In this document: one piece after another, positions 32,543 to 40,733 of the stretch | Numbering within the stretch: position 1 is the stretch's first letter | Layout: each line of letters begins with the position of its first letter | Source: Ruminococcus turbiniformis | Lineage (GTDB): Bacteria; Bacillota; Clostridia; Lachnospirales; Lachnospiraceae | Reading direction: 5' to 3' | DNA: 46,357 nt | Assembly: GCF_020687545.1 (NCBI RefSeq) | Contig: NZ_JAJEQX010000029.1 | Span: 1 to 46,357, forward strand | The notes under the pieces: generated by a model | The model's input: only the letters and a program-made list of their open reading frames with translations | Told to the model about the DNA's origin: nothing | Databases searched by the model: none | Translations under genes and position numbers: made by a program

Positions 32543-33688
32543 CTAATCTTGTACATCCCAATGATTTGCAGCTTTCCGGAAATTCCTCAGCAGGCCGGCA
32601 GCGGTTAATACCTGTGTTGGCCTCTGTCCTGTTTCTGTAACCTCCATAAGCTCAAACCATGGCCCGTCGGCTTCTGTACCAGAATATCGGTTATCATCAG
32701 GGAGACCCACCTGTCCTGGAAGGAATTCCCCTTCTTCAGTAGATTCCCAGATTTCTTTTTTTTCTTTTTCGTTTAATGTACCTGGCACAATAGCACGACT
32801 GAATATTTTGTGATTATCACGATCACGGTAAAGATATGTTACCATCGTATTCTGAGGGATCCGATCAGCCGGCAAGCCAAAATACTCCATATCCTCCGGG
32901 GTAAACCCAATTTCTGTCAATGTACTGATGCCAGAATCCTTTTTGGAAAGACAAGAGACAACCCCTGTAAGAAGTGATTCAAGGTAACGGTTATCATACA
33001 CTCTCTTGCCAAGGCTCTTTTTCGGGGCATCCTGCTGCTTCCGGTTATCCTGCCCCATCAGGTCTTTTGCCACGCTTACCTGGAATGATTCCTCAAACCA
33101 ATGCCAAATCTCTTCCCTGTGTGTTCCTTCCGGAAAACCATGCCACTCTTCTTCGATGCACTCTGTTTCAGGGTCCATCGGGACATTGCCAAACTCTTCC
33201 CAGAGCTGCTTTATACTTCCCGGGAGATAGCAGATTGTTAAGCCATATGGATAGTCCTTGAAGATAGGGGTAATGATATGCTTAAATACATATCTCCAGT
33301 CTCCTCCTGCAAGCCCGCATCCCAGGTAGCCGGGAATTGCAATTGGCAGATGTTTTGATCGGCCATAATGTTTCACGCCTAAAAGGCATGCTTTCAGGGC
33401 GTCATAATCCGTGTCAAGGTTTCTCCCTGTAGGGATATTTTCCGCGAACATATTGGCAATAACCAAATCAGCCGCCTGGTTGCATCTGAAAAAGATAGAT
33501 GTCCCAAGCAGGGTCTCTGGCATTGCATTTTCACAAATAGCCTTATAAGAGCTATACTGCCCCGATGTAAGCAGTCGGTTTCTGATCTGTTTTGCGACGC
33601 CAGCCCCCATTATCCCTTTGCAGTTCACCTGATGGGCGATAATACCGCTTTCCGTGTCCAGCAAATTCTTTTTCACTTCTCTGATCAT
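32543..33688 (-). CDS. Macro-domain protein with extra C-terminal domain
   Basis: A 381-residue protein starts MIREVKKNLLDTESGIIAHQ after AAAGGAGGAACAAACAT. Residues 1-150 are a macro domain: IIAHQVNCKGIMGAGVAKQI is the ADP-ribose loop, and IAIPGYLGCGLAGGDWRYVF is the second loop. Macro domains bind or remove ADP-ribose. Residues 190-381 are a second region (ESFQVSVAKDLMGQDN..., ending RNFRKAANHWDVQ) that I do not recognise. It is divergent from the Thg1-like gene with 108 nt between, so the two may share a regulatory region. Confidence 0.85.
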   Translation of the reverse strand: MIREVKKNLLDTESGIIAHQVNCKGIMGAGVAKQIRNRLLTSGQYSSYKAICENAMPETLLGTSIFFRCNQAADLVIANMFAENIPTGRNLDTDYDALKACLLGVKHYGRSKHLPIAIPGYLGCGLAGGDWRYVFKHIITPIFKDYPYGLTICYLPGSIKQLWEEFGNVPMDPETECIEEEWHGFPEGTHREEIWHWFEESFQVSVAKDLMGQDNRKQQDAPKKSLGKRVYDNRYLESLLTGVVSCLSKKDSGISTLTEIGFTPEDMEYFGLPADRIPQNTMVTYLYRDRDNHKIFSRAIVPGTLNEKEKKEIWESTEEGEFLPGQVGLPDDNRYSGTEADGPWFELMEVTETGQRPTQVLTAAGLLRNFRKAANHWDVQD

Positions 33689-33796
33689 ATGTTTGTTCCT
33701 CCTTTAATTGTTTCCAGTAATATGCTTAATTTCCAGAAAATACATTCCGCTTCCTTTTTTCTCCATATTAAAGAAAATATAAAGGAGGACAAATTG

Positions 33797-34450
33797 ATGG
33801 CATTTGAACAATATAGTGATTTATTCGAACTCAAAGAGCAAAACTTCCACCGCCTGGACCAGGGCAAGGCAACTGTTATTTTCCTGGATTGTCAGGGTAT
33901 CACCAAGAACCATAAGGATTACAAACTCATGGATAAAGACCCTATCTACCGGATCATGGCAGACTGCGCTTACAATGTAGCAGAGGATATCCAGTCTACT
34001 TGCATCATATATGCAGGTGTTGATGAAGCTAGCATAATCTTCCGTGATGTAGCGGATCTATATAACGCATTTCAGATGGGGGACTGTGCGGATTATGTTC
34101 TATCCTTATTTATGCAGCGCTTCCTCAAATACTTCTGGGAAAAATATCCCAACATCTATGTCAAGGGAACTATATTCAATCTTCCGACAAAAGATATTCA
34201 GAGGTATATTAACTACCGGCATGATGTCTGCCGGGCAGTTGCGATGTTCTATATGGCAAAGGAATACCTTCCAAAAGAACTTTACTCCCAGCTTGAATTC
34301 GCAGAGGAATCAATCAAAGAACTTCTGATGGAGCACGGGCTATACGACGAGCTCTCAGAGAACGGGGCCTTCCTGAATGGGGTCTGTCTGGACCACAAAT
34401 CCGAGCCACGTCTGTCTATTATTGAGGAAGGGCTTGCCTTGCGTCCATAA
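33797..34450 (+). CDS. Thg1-like 3'-5' nucleotidyltransferase (TLP) candidate
   Basis: A 217-residue protein starts after AAAGGAGGACAAATTG. It aligns by eye along the whole Thg1 fold. VIFLDCQGITKN resembles the LDGRxF metal motif (Asp31). CAYNVAEDIQSTCIIYAGVD is followed by Glu77; the Asp76-Glu77 pair resembles the second metal site. GTIFNLPTKDIQRYINYRHD resembles the YPS...DYLSWRQ segment. The HINN motif of tRNA-His guanylyltransferases is absent, as in TLPs, which repair tRNA 5' ends by templated 3'-5' addition. The length fits. The call rests on pattern only. Confidence 0.7.
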   Translation: MAFEQYSDLFELKEQNFHRLDQGKATVIFLDCQGITKNHKDYKLMDKDPIYRIMADCAYNVAEDIQSTCIIYAGVDEASIIFRDVADLYNAFQMGDCADYVLSLFMQRFLKYFWEKYPNIYVKGTIFNLPTKDIQRYINYRHDVCRAVAMFYMAKEYLPKELYSQLEFAEESIKELLMEHGLYDELSENGAFLNGVCLDHKSEPRLSIIEEGLALRP

Positions 34451-34517
34451 ACCGAAGATGATTTTTTGTATCTTCCACCATTTTACTGTTGATTTCAGAA
34501 AAAAGGAGGAACAAAAC

Positions 34518-35555
34518 ATGAGGAAACAGTTTCAAATTATTTTGGATGCAGACGATGTGCTATTTGACTGCAATGGAACAGCGGTTCGGGACCTGAACAG
34601 ATCTTTTGGCACAAATTTCAAAGTATCTGATATTACACGGTGGGGGCCTATGGGAAATGCCCTTGATGAAAGGTTGAATTTTTTCAATGAGCCTTCATGG
34701 GTACGGAAGCTCCCATTATTCCCCGGGGCCCGGGAATTTGTCAAAAAGCTTTCAGAGATTGCTGAACTGCTCGTAGTTACAAATGTGCCGGCAAAATGTG
34801 CCGGCGCGCGCATGGATGCTCTAATAGAGAATTTTCCATGGATCCAGCCGTCAAACATCCTGATCGGCGGTAGGAAGGATCTGCTGAAGGCTGATATGAT
34901 GTTGGATGATGCCCCACACAACCTGGAAAAAGCTACGGATGTCGAATATCCAGTTCTCTTCCGGCAGCCATGGAACTACGGAAAAACTGGATTATATTCC
35001 GTTTCCCGGTATGATGAATTCCTGACCCTGGTGCAGATGGTACAGAACGGAATGGGGATAAAAAAACCAGACAAGTACGATTCCATTGTCCTTGTCGGTC
35101 CAAGCGGATCTGGGAAAAAGAAGCTTGCGGATAACCTATTAAAAAGGAATCCCAGAATTCGTAGGGTCACTACATATACGACAAAGCCAGGTGGAATGGG
35201 CTATATTCATCTGAGTGAAAAAAAATTTGCTACTAAGGCAGATGAGTTTTTTGAAACAAGCTGTTACATGGGCCATCGGTTCGGGACTTACAAACCTGAT
35301 ATTGCTGCTGAAATAGCGGAAGGGAATATCCCTTTATTGATCATGGATATTAACGGGATGGTTGCGATGAAATCCGAGTTCTGCCCTATTTCAGTATATG
35401 TTGATGCACCACGTGAAGATTGCATTCGGGATATACTGTCCAGGGATCTTTCGGTTAACGAGATGGTACGCAGGATCGCTTCCCTGGATCTCGAAGCACG
35501 AAATGAACGTTTCTGCGACATTACTCTGACTGCCGACTCTGAAGTTTCCTTGTAA
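34518..35555 (+). CDS. Nucleotidase (HAD) - guanylate kinase-like fusion protein
   Basis: A 345-residue protein starts after AAAGGAGGAACAAAAC. Residues 1-165 are a HAD phosphatase of the 5'(3')-deoxyribonucleotidase type: motif I LDADDVLFD (Asp10, Asp12), motif II VVTN (Thr88), motif IV MLDDAPHN (Asp130, Asp131). Residues 187-345 resemble guanylate kinase: P-loop VGPSGSGKKK, then RVTTYTTKPGG, HRFGTYKPDIAAEIAEGNIP and LLIMDINGMVA. The P-loop lysine is followed by Lys, not the usual Ser/Thr, so kinase activity may be altered. It would interconvert nucleoside monophosphates. Confidence 0.82.
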   Translation: MRKQFQIILDADDVLFDCNGTAVRDLNRSFGTNFKVSDITRWGPMGNALDERLNFFNEPSWVRKLPLFPGAREFVKKLSEIAELLVVTNVPAKCAGARMDALIENFPWIQPSNILIGGRKDLLKADMMLDDAPHNLEKATDVEYPVLFRQPWNYGKTGLYSVSRYDEFLTLVQMVQNGMGIKKPDKYDSIVLVGPSGSGKKKLADNLLKRNPRIRRVTTYTTKPGGMGYIHLSEKKFATKADEFFETSCYMGHRFGTYKPDIAAEIAEGNIPLLIMDINGMVAMKSEFCPISVYVDAPREDCIRDILSRDLSVNEMVRRIASLDLEARNERFCDITLTADSEVSL

Positions 35556-35560
35556 TAACC

Positions 35561-35599
35561 AAACAGCCGGTAGGGATCATTTCCCAGTGCCGGCTGTTT
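35561..35599 (+). terminator. Intrinsic terminator after the fusion gene
   Basis: AAACAGCCGG ... CCGGCTGTTT, 5 nt after the stop at 35555; loop about 19 nt. Confidence 0.78.
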
Positions 35600-35655
35600 C
35601 TAATTATCTCGATTTTTCCACTTTTTCACATAAACAAAAAAGAGGAGGAATGATC

Positions 35656-35913
35656 ATGGCAAAAGAGATTGTAATTACGGAAGCTGTTGAGGCTTGTCCC
35701 TATTGTATGCAGGAGAATGTATTTCCCAATTATGATGTGGAAAAGCAGGGCTACATTGTTCAGTGCAAACATTGCGGCGGACAGATGATGCTTTGCGATG
35801 AATGCTTACATGCAGATGACAATCCAACTAGCCAATGTGACTGGCACGAAGAAGTCAGAAATGGACTATCTTTTGGTGTCTGCTTCCGTGGCATCACGGA
35901 ACCAAGATATTAG
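35656..35913 (+). CDS. Small zinc-ribbon protein
   Basis: An 85-residue protein starts at MAKEIVITEAVEACPYCMQE; ATG 35656 has AGAGGAGG at good spacing, while ATG 35650 overlaps it. CPYC and CKHC form a ribbon, and CDEC plus CDWH form a possible second metal site (QCKHCGGQMMLCDECLHAD). No enzymatic motif. It lies downstream of the nucleotidase-kinase gene but with a terminator between, so it is likely expressed separately. Confidence 0.72.
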   Translation: MAKEIVITEAVEACPYCMQENVFPNYDVEKQGYIVQCKHCGGQMMLCDECLHADDNPTSQCDWHEEVRNGLSFGVCFRGITEPRY

Positions 35914-35936
35914 AAAACCTGATGCTTAACGTACAG

Positions 35937-35964
35937 AAAAAGGAGCCGTTTGTGGCTCCTTTTC
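35937..35964 (+). terminator. Intrinsic terminator after the zinc-ribbon gene
   Basis: AAAAAGGAGCC-GTTTGT-GGCTCCTTTTC, 23 nt after the stop. Confidence 0.85.
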
Positions 35965-35993
35965 TTATCCTTTTCTTCTACATTTTTTAGTGT

Positions 35994-36455
35994 TTACAGC
36001 TCCGGCTCATCCTCGCTGGCAGAAGGCTCCTCATGCTCCATTTGCCGTATGATACCCAAAGTGAAAGTTCGTGCATATTCAACCGCGCTTCTAGCAGTAT
36101 CAATGTCTCTTTCTGTCGCTATGAAACTATCGTCCCCAGGATATCTTGTTGTAAAATAAAAGCCATCAATTCTCCCCAGCTCATCCAGTATTCGATCTGG
36201 AATCTCTATTCCCATATCATCCTGCAAATATGTAGTTAATTTATGCAGACTATGAGTGCGCAGAACGGATTCTTTCTTATAAAATTCCGAATCAGTTTCC
36301 GGATTAGCGTATTCGCTAATAATATGTTTTAGATATCTTTCGCAAATGCTTTGCCCCAATGCTGCCTGTGCTGGGGCTTTAATCCCCATTGTATAAGATT
36401 GATTAAAGAATTGATAATCATTTTCAGCAAAGTCATAATAATTATTTAACCCCAC
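35994..36455 (-). CDS. HEPN-domain protein (toxin of a HEPN/MNT pair)
   Basis: A 153-residue helical protein starts MGLNNYYDFAENDYQFFNQS. The N-terminus and AALGQSICERYLKHIISEYA are typical of HEPN proteins. RTHSLHKLTTYL supplies the RxxxxH-type RNase motif. The acidic tail is HEEPSASEDEPEL. It overlaps the upstream nucleotidyltransferase gene by 10 nt. In the known HEPN/MNT systems, the HEPN partner cleaves RNA and is silenced by AMPylation from the MNT partner. Activity here is inferred. Confidence 0.78.
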   Translation of the reverse strand: MGLNNYYDFAENDYQFFNQSYTMGIKAPAQAALGQSICERYLKHIISEYANPETDSEFYKKESVLRTHSLHKLTTYLQDDMGIEIPDRILDELGRIDGFYFTTRYPGDDSFIATERDIDTARSAVEYARTFTLGIIRQMEHEEPSASEDEPEL

Positions 36456-36814
36456 AGTTTAATCCCCTCCTTCTGGATATTTTTGTAAAATAAGCCTTGG
36501 TCATTATGCCAATCGCTTCCGATTACAATTTTGACTTCAATATCTGGCAATTTATTATTTTTATTCAGTTCTGATTTTAAGCTCACTACATGCTTGGTGT
36601 TAATTTCATAATTAGGAACCAATTCCAAAAGAAGGTCTACATCACTTCCGTATGATTGTTCTTGTCTTGCGCAGCTTCCATACAAATAAACAGCCTTCAC
36701 AAACGGTGCGATTTCTGATTTTCCTATAGTCTTAAGCGCATACTGTATTGCTTCATTGCTGCGACGGCTGTAGACTTTTTGAACCTTTCGGCTTTCTCTT
36801 TTGCCTATAATCAT
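36446..36814 (-). CDS. MNT-type minimal nucleotidyltransferase (antitoxin)
   Basis: A 122-residue protein starts MIIGKRESRKVQKVYSRRSN; ATG 36814 is preceded by GGCGGTGAGTGATT, with GTG 36820 as alternative. The core AVYLYGSCARQEQSYGSD, continuing VDLLLEL, is the GS(x)AR...SDVDLL nucleotidyltransferase signature, and VKIVIGSDWHND supplies the third acidic strand. As first gene of the overlapping pair it is the likely antitoxin that modifies and neutralises the HEPN protein. Confidence 0.82.
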   Translation of the reverse strand: MIIGKRESRKVQKVYSRRSNEAIQYALKTIGKSEIAPFVKAVYLYGSCARQEQSYGSDVDLLLELVPNYEINTKHVVSLKSELNKNNKLPDIEVKIVIGSDWHNDQGLFYKNIQKEGIKLWG

Positions 36815-36980
36815 AATCACTCACCGCCTTTTCTATATAATCTATCCCTTATTAGTATAACACATCTTGTTAATAGTATCATTTTTTCTGGCTGATTTTC
36901 CCTACAAAAAATCTGGCATCATTCGTTTTGCAAGATCCAAAAGATTCTGATCCCTATATTTAGGACAATAAGCGGGAATC

Positions 36981-37000
36981 CTCGGCAATTCATTGCCGAG
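36981..37000. repeat. Orphan perfect hairpin CTCGGCAA/TTGCCGAG
   Basis: An 8-bp stem with short loop in the 36821-37052 gap, preceded by GCGGGAATC. Its shape recalls the right end or omega-RNA tail of IS200/IS605 elements. No transposase remnant is next to it, so this is only a resemblance. Confidence 0.35.
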
Positions 37001-37010
37001 ATGAAAGCTT

Positions 37011-37046
37011 AAAAGGACGGCATAACCGAAGCCATGCCGTCCTTCT
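37011..37046 (-). terminator. Intrinsic terminator of the LPXTG adhesin gene
   Basis: AAGGACGGCAT ... ATGCCGTCCTT stem of 11 bp, directly after the minus-strand stop at 37053. Confidence 0.85.
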
Positions 37047-37052
37047 TATAAA

Positions 37053-40000
37053 TTATTCAGCTTTTCTCCGTCTGAACACGATGTATAACAGTGCCAGGCC
37101 GGTAATCATTCCACCTGCGCCAACCATAAAGATCGTCATATTGGATCCTGTTGATGGCAGCTGATATCCCATCTGATTGATAATCGTCATCTCTGCATGA
37201 ACGGAATCTCCAGTAGCGGAAATATTGAATTGTCCACTTCCTGATGTGTATGCCTTGTCATTCACATAGAGCGTACAAGTGCGGTTTGCATTCTGCACTA
37301 CTCTTGTTTTGTAAACGACAGGAGAACCATCATCATTTACCGGGAGCTTATAGCCATCCGGTGCTGCTGTCTCTACCAGATAGTAATCTGTATCGAGTTC
37401 CAGCTTATCAAATGACAACTCACCGTCCGCATCTGTTTTTCCTGACGCAACCACATTTGTAAGTCCCGCATCAGAATAAAGTGTGAATTCCGCATTCTCT
37501 AAAACGGTGCCGTTTTCATTAGTTTTATTGACAAGGATATCGAAGTTCACTACTTTTTCTTTATTTTCCATAGTTACATCGATGCAGCCATCACTCGCTA
37601 CAGCTACTGTTACTGCACCATTCTTTTCCGTTGCCTCTGCAGAACCGGATGTAATCGTAATTGCGTTATTCTCTGCCACCGTAAAGGTAATCTCATGGGT
37701 GTTCAGTTCTAAGCCATCCACCGTTGCAGTTTCCACAAGCTTGTGATCACCATAAGCCAGGTTATTGATCGTGAATCGTCCGTCGCTGCCAGTTGTATAG
37801 TTTCTCGTGTTGCCGTCCGGATCAGTGTGCGTAAATACAACTCCGGATACAGGATCGCCTGTCTCTTCTGCCAGCTTTAAAAGCCTCAGTGCCAACGGCT
37901 GCTCCTGCTGAGTCGGTTCCTGGTAAACAATACTTCCGGATGTTCCTGAAGTTGTAACTGGCTGGACAATGATTTCCGGGTTGATCAGGTAACCTTCCGG
38001 GGCCTTGATCTCTTCAAAGGTCAGAGTGCCGTAGGGTAATGAATACTCATTTGTTCCAGGAGAAGTAAATAACGGATCACCACTGATCAGAAATTCATCA
38101 TCATAGTTTAAGAACCCATTTTCATTTGTCTCAAATACCCATGTCCTTGCAGGTGTCTGTCCTGCTGCACCCGGATCGGTATCCATGATCTGCGTGTAGT
38201 AACATACTCGGAACTGAGCCCCTGCCATGGATCCCGCCTCTCCTGTTGCTGCATCTACCTTTTTAAGAAGAACCCCTGTCGGGTCAAGAACAGGAATCTC
38301 TGTTGAGTTCACAGTATATGTCTGACCGTTCGTTGCATTCCTGGCATCAATCGGATAAGCATTTGTATCTAAGCCATACCCCGGCGATGCTGTCGTTTCC
38401 TTCACCCAGTACTGTCCTGCCTGAAGGCCGCTAATGCTGCCCTGGCCGCTTGCGTTGGTTGTGATCGTACCTACAGAGTTCTCGCATGCTTCGTCGCTGT
38501 ACACGGTATAAACCGCACCCTCCAGACTATAGTTTGCATTCCCATCCGTAATGCTCGTGTCACCACTTACCTTTGTAAGGTTGATCGTGATCTTCGGAGT
38601 TTCCGGTGGTGTTACAGTTGTAGTCACTTCATTGGTTTCATACGTTTCATTCTCGTAATTCGACCTTACAATCAGTTCTCCCGTATTCGGGATTACATAA
38701 GAGCCGTTAGACTCATAAGCAGAAAGGTCGGCATCCGGGTCAATCTGGACCTGGATCAGATAATGATAAGTCTTACCATAGAAGTTAGAGTTCTGTGGAT
38801 TAATGCACGAGAACGTTACGGTATTCCCCGAATGCTGAATTCGGAACAGGCTTGACATGTCATTTCCTGCATCATCGACCACGCTCGCATCTAGGTACTC
38901 CAGACATGGCTCCAGTTCGTCCCTGATCTGATAAGACGTATAATAGAAGCGTTCCTGCGACTGAAGAGGAACGTTCTCTGAAATCTTGTAAGTATAGGTT
39001 TCATCCATTCCGCTCAGCGTATTAGCCTGTACATCCTTCTCATCCGTGTCTGTGACCGTCTTTGTTGGCGGATGCGGGGTAGTTACTCTCGCAACTCTGG
39101 CCTTGGTAAACGCAGACCAGTTGTAAGCTGCAAGGGATGGGTTGCTTCTGATGTCACTTTCGCTAAAGTTCGGCTGGCTTCCCGAGTATCCACCATAGAA
39201 CGTTTTCCCATTGTAGTCTGATGTCCAGCATGCAGCCGTATGATAAAAGCGGTAAGTAAAACTTGTGCTGTCGTAATAAGCGATTACCTGCCCGCCGGTA
39301 TCAGTAATATCATTCTCATAGGTATGAGAATTAAAGATATCATCTGTAAATACGGGATAGCCTTCATCTGTCTCTGCATAGAGCGCAGTACAATCATCCG
39401 GAACATATAAATTATCATAATCACCAGTAATTGCTACTGCCTGCCGTCCATCGATATCCGCCACAGTTGCATAGCCTTTCACCTGGACAGGCTGCTGGGT
39501 TTCATGGTCAATAAACTGGATATCCATTTCCGCCCACTCAAGGCCGTTAATTGCGATACCGATAATCTCAGGGTCAAAGCCGATGGTTCCCCATTCCGTG
39601 CCCCCGTAGTATCCGCCAAAAAGCTTATAGTCAGTAATCACACACTTCGCATCAATGGAACGTCCATTATAGGTTCCCACATTCGTGTATACTGCACCTA
39701 TATTCCCTTTCAGGCTGTCGTCAGACACGATACAGTGTTCCACCCTGTAATACTCCGGCCATACACCCGAGTTAAAGTACGAAGGTTCGGAAAATCCGAA
39801 AACCGTCATCGTTGTATTGTCCCCGACTTCGGCAAAAAACTCGTAGTCACCGCTGATCACATCATCCTCGTTGATGTTTTCAATCACGTCCGTCGCTTTT
39901 GGATAACTTCCGCTGTATCGGTTCGATACGGTTGTACACACTCCCATCGCATCACATACATAACGTTCACCGTTACGCATAAGAGCGGCTCCCGTATCAG

Positions 40001-40487
40001 GATCACTGAAGATCAAACTCTTCATATAACCGCTGGAATCAAAATATCTCAGCACCCCGTCAATTTCCCGGAATCCCGTGACCATGGCACAAGTCTGCGG
40101 ATCATAATATGCGATTGAATCAACCGCGGATGTTCCCCAAAGCACCTCAGGCGTGTATCTTACCCAGCCGGTTACACAATACCCTGCAGAATCAAAATAG
40201 TACCAAGAATCTCCAATAGAGTACCATCCGTCTGCCAGATAGTTATGTGCATCCATCATGAAAAACCATTTTCCACCCAGTTGCTGCCAACCATTCCCGC
40301 CATAGTCCGTCGAAGTGTACACAGTATGTGCACCCTGCGGGGCATAGTAAGGAGCCGTATATGGCTGTGAATACACACTGTCCGGTATCGCGGCTTTCAC
40401 CTCTTCCATCGGGCCAAAACTTATTGCAGATATTACTGCGGAGAACATAAAGCAAAGGCTGATGATCACTTTCTTTATTTTTTTCAT
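37053..40487 (-). CDS. LPXTG-anchored SpaA-type surface adhesin with cell-wall-binding repeats
   Basis: An 1144-residue protein. Signal peptide at 1-32 (KKVIISLCFMFSAVISAISF). Residues about 60-180 carry aromatic cell-wall-binding repeats (GWQQLGGKWFFMMDAHNYLA, DGWYSIGDSWYYFDSAGYCV). A large central region follows. From about 655 on, at least four SpaA/Cna-B-like domains show E-box motifs (KETTASPGYGL, EIKAPEGYLI, VETAAPDGYKLP) that form isopeptide bonds. Sorting signal LPSTG at about 1110, hydrophobic helix and RRRKAE tail follow. Sortase would attach it to peptidoglycan. The start follows AAAGGACGGGAATT. Confidence 0.92.
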   Translation of the reverse strand: MKKIKKVIISLCFMFSAVISAISFGPMEEVKAAIPDSVYSQPYTAPYYAPQGAHTVYTSTDYGGNGWQQLGGKWFFMMDAHNYLADGWYSIGDSWYYFDSAGYCVTGWVRYTPEVLWGTSAVDSIAYYDPQTCAMVTGFREIDGVLRYFDSSGYMKSLIFSDPDTGAALMRNGERYVCDAMGVCTTVSNRYSGSYPKATDVIENINEDDVISGDYEFFAEVGDNTTMTVFGFSEPSYFNSGVWPEYYRVEHCIVSDDSLKGNIGAVYTNVGTYNGRSIDAKCVITDYKLFGGYYGGTEWGTIGFDPEIIGIAINGLEWAEMDIQFIDHETQQPVQVKGYATVADIDGRQAVAITGDYDNLYVPDDCTALYAETDEGYPVFTDDIFNSHTYENDITDTGGQVIAYYDSTSFTYRFYHTAACWTSDYNGKTFYGGYSGSQPNFSESDIRSNPSLAAYNWSAFTKARVARVTTPHPPTKTVTDTDEKDVQANTLSGMDETYTYKISENVPLQSQERFYYTSYQIRDELEPCLEYLDASVVDDAGNDMSSLFRIQHSGNTVTFSCINPQNSNFYGKTYHYLIQVQIDPDADLSAYESNGSYVIPNTGELIVRSNYENETYETNEVTTTVTPPETPKITINLTKVSGDTSITDGNANYSLEGAVYTVYSDEACENSVGTITTNASGQGSISGLQAGQYWVKETTASPGYGLDTNAYPIDARNATNGQTYTVNSTEIPVLDPTGVLLKKVDAATGEAGSMAGAQFRVCYYTQIMDTDPGAAGQTPARTWVFETNENGFLNYDDEFLISGDPLFTSPGTNEYSLPYGTLTFEEIKAPEGYLINPEIIVQPVTTSGTSGSIVYQEPTQQEQPLALRLLKLAEETGDPVSGVVFTHTDPDGNTRNYTTGSDGRFTINNLAYGDHKLVETATVDGLELNTHEITFTVAENNAITITSGSAEATEKNGAVTVAVASDGCIDVTMENKEKVVNFDILVNKTNENGTVLENAEFTLYSDAGLTNVVASGKTDADGELSFDKLELDTDYYLVETAAPDGYKLPVNDDGSPVVYKTRVVQNANRTCTLYVNDKAYTSGSGQFNISATGDSVHAEMTIINQMGYQLPSTGSNMTIFMVGAGGMITGLALLYIVFRRRKAE

Positions 40488-40506
40488 AATTCCCGTCCTT
40501 TCTTCC

Positions 40507-40542
40507 TTAGGGATGACCTCTGATCCCTGATATTGCTTTCAT
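40507..40542 (-). CDS. Possible 11-residue leader peptide before the adhesin gene
   Basis: Minus-strand AAGGAGGTGCTGTT precedes an ATG at 40542 that encodes MKAISGIRGHP and a stop 19 nt before the adhesin start at 40487. The ribosome binding site is stronger than the adhesin's own, suggesting translational coupling or a leader peptide. No family support. Confidence 0.35.
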   Translation of the reverse strand: MKAISGIRGHP

Positions 40543-40630
40543 AACAGCACCTCCTTGTCCCTTATAATATGGGTAAAGGGGCAGGCACAAGAAAAACGGG
40601 ATATGCGACCTGACAAAAGGGAGATACGAA

Positions 40631-40646
40631 ACGGATCCGGATCCGT
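40631..40646. promoter_or_regulatory. 16-bp perfect palindrome between surface-protein genes
   Basis: ACGGATCCGGATCCGT is a perfect 16-bp palindrome upstream of the adhesin gene and of the divergent plus-strand gene. It could be an operator for a dimeric regulator. Confidence 0.4.
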
Positions 40647-40664
40647 GGAGATTTCCGAAAAAGG

Positions 40665-40690
40665 AAAAGGGCCAGTTTCCCGGCCCTTTT
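40665..40690. repeat. GGGCCAGTTTCCCGGCCC hairpin, copy 1
   Basis: AAAAGGGCC-AGTTTCCC-GGCCCTTTT is a terminator-shaped stem with the same sequence as 41646-41671. The two copies bracket the pair of plus-strand genes at 40734-41525. Confidence 0.7.
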
Positions 40691-40733
40691 CTGCGACCAT
40701 TTGCGTGCGAGCACGAAAGGAGAAATCGGACAT

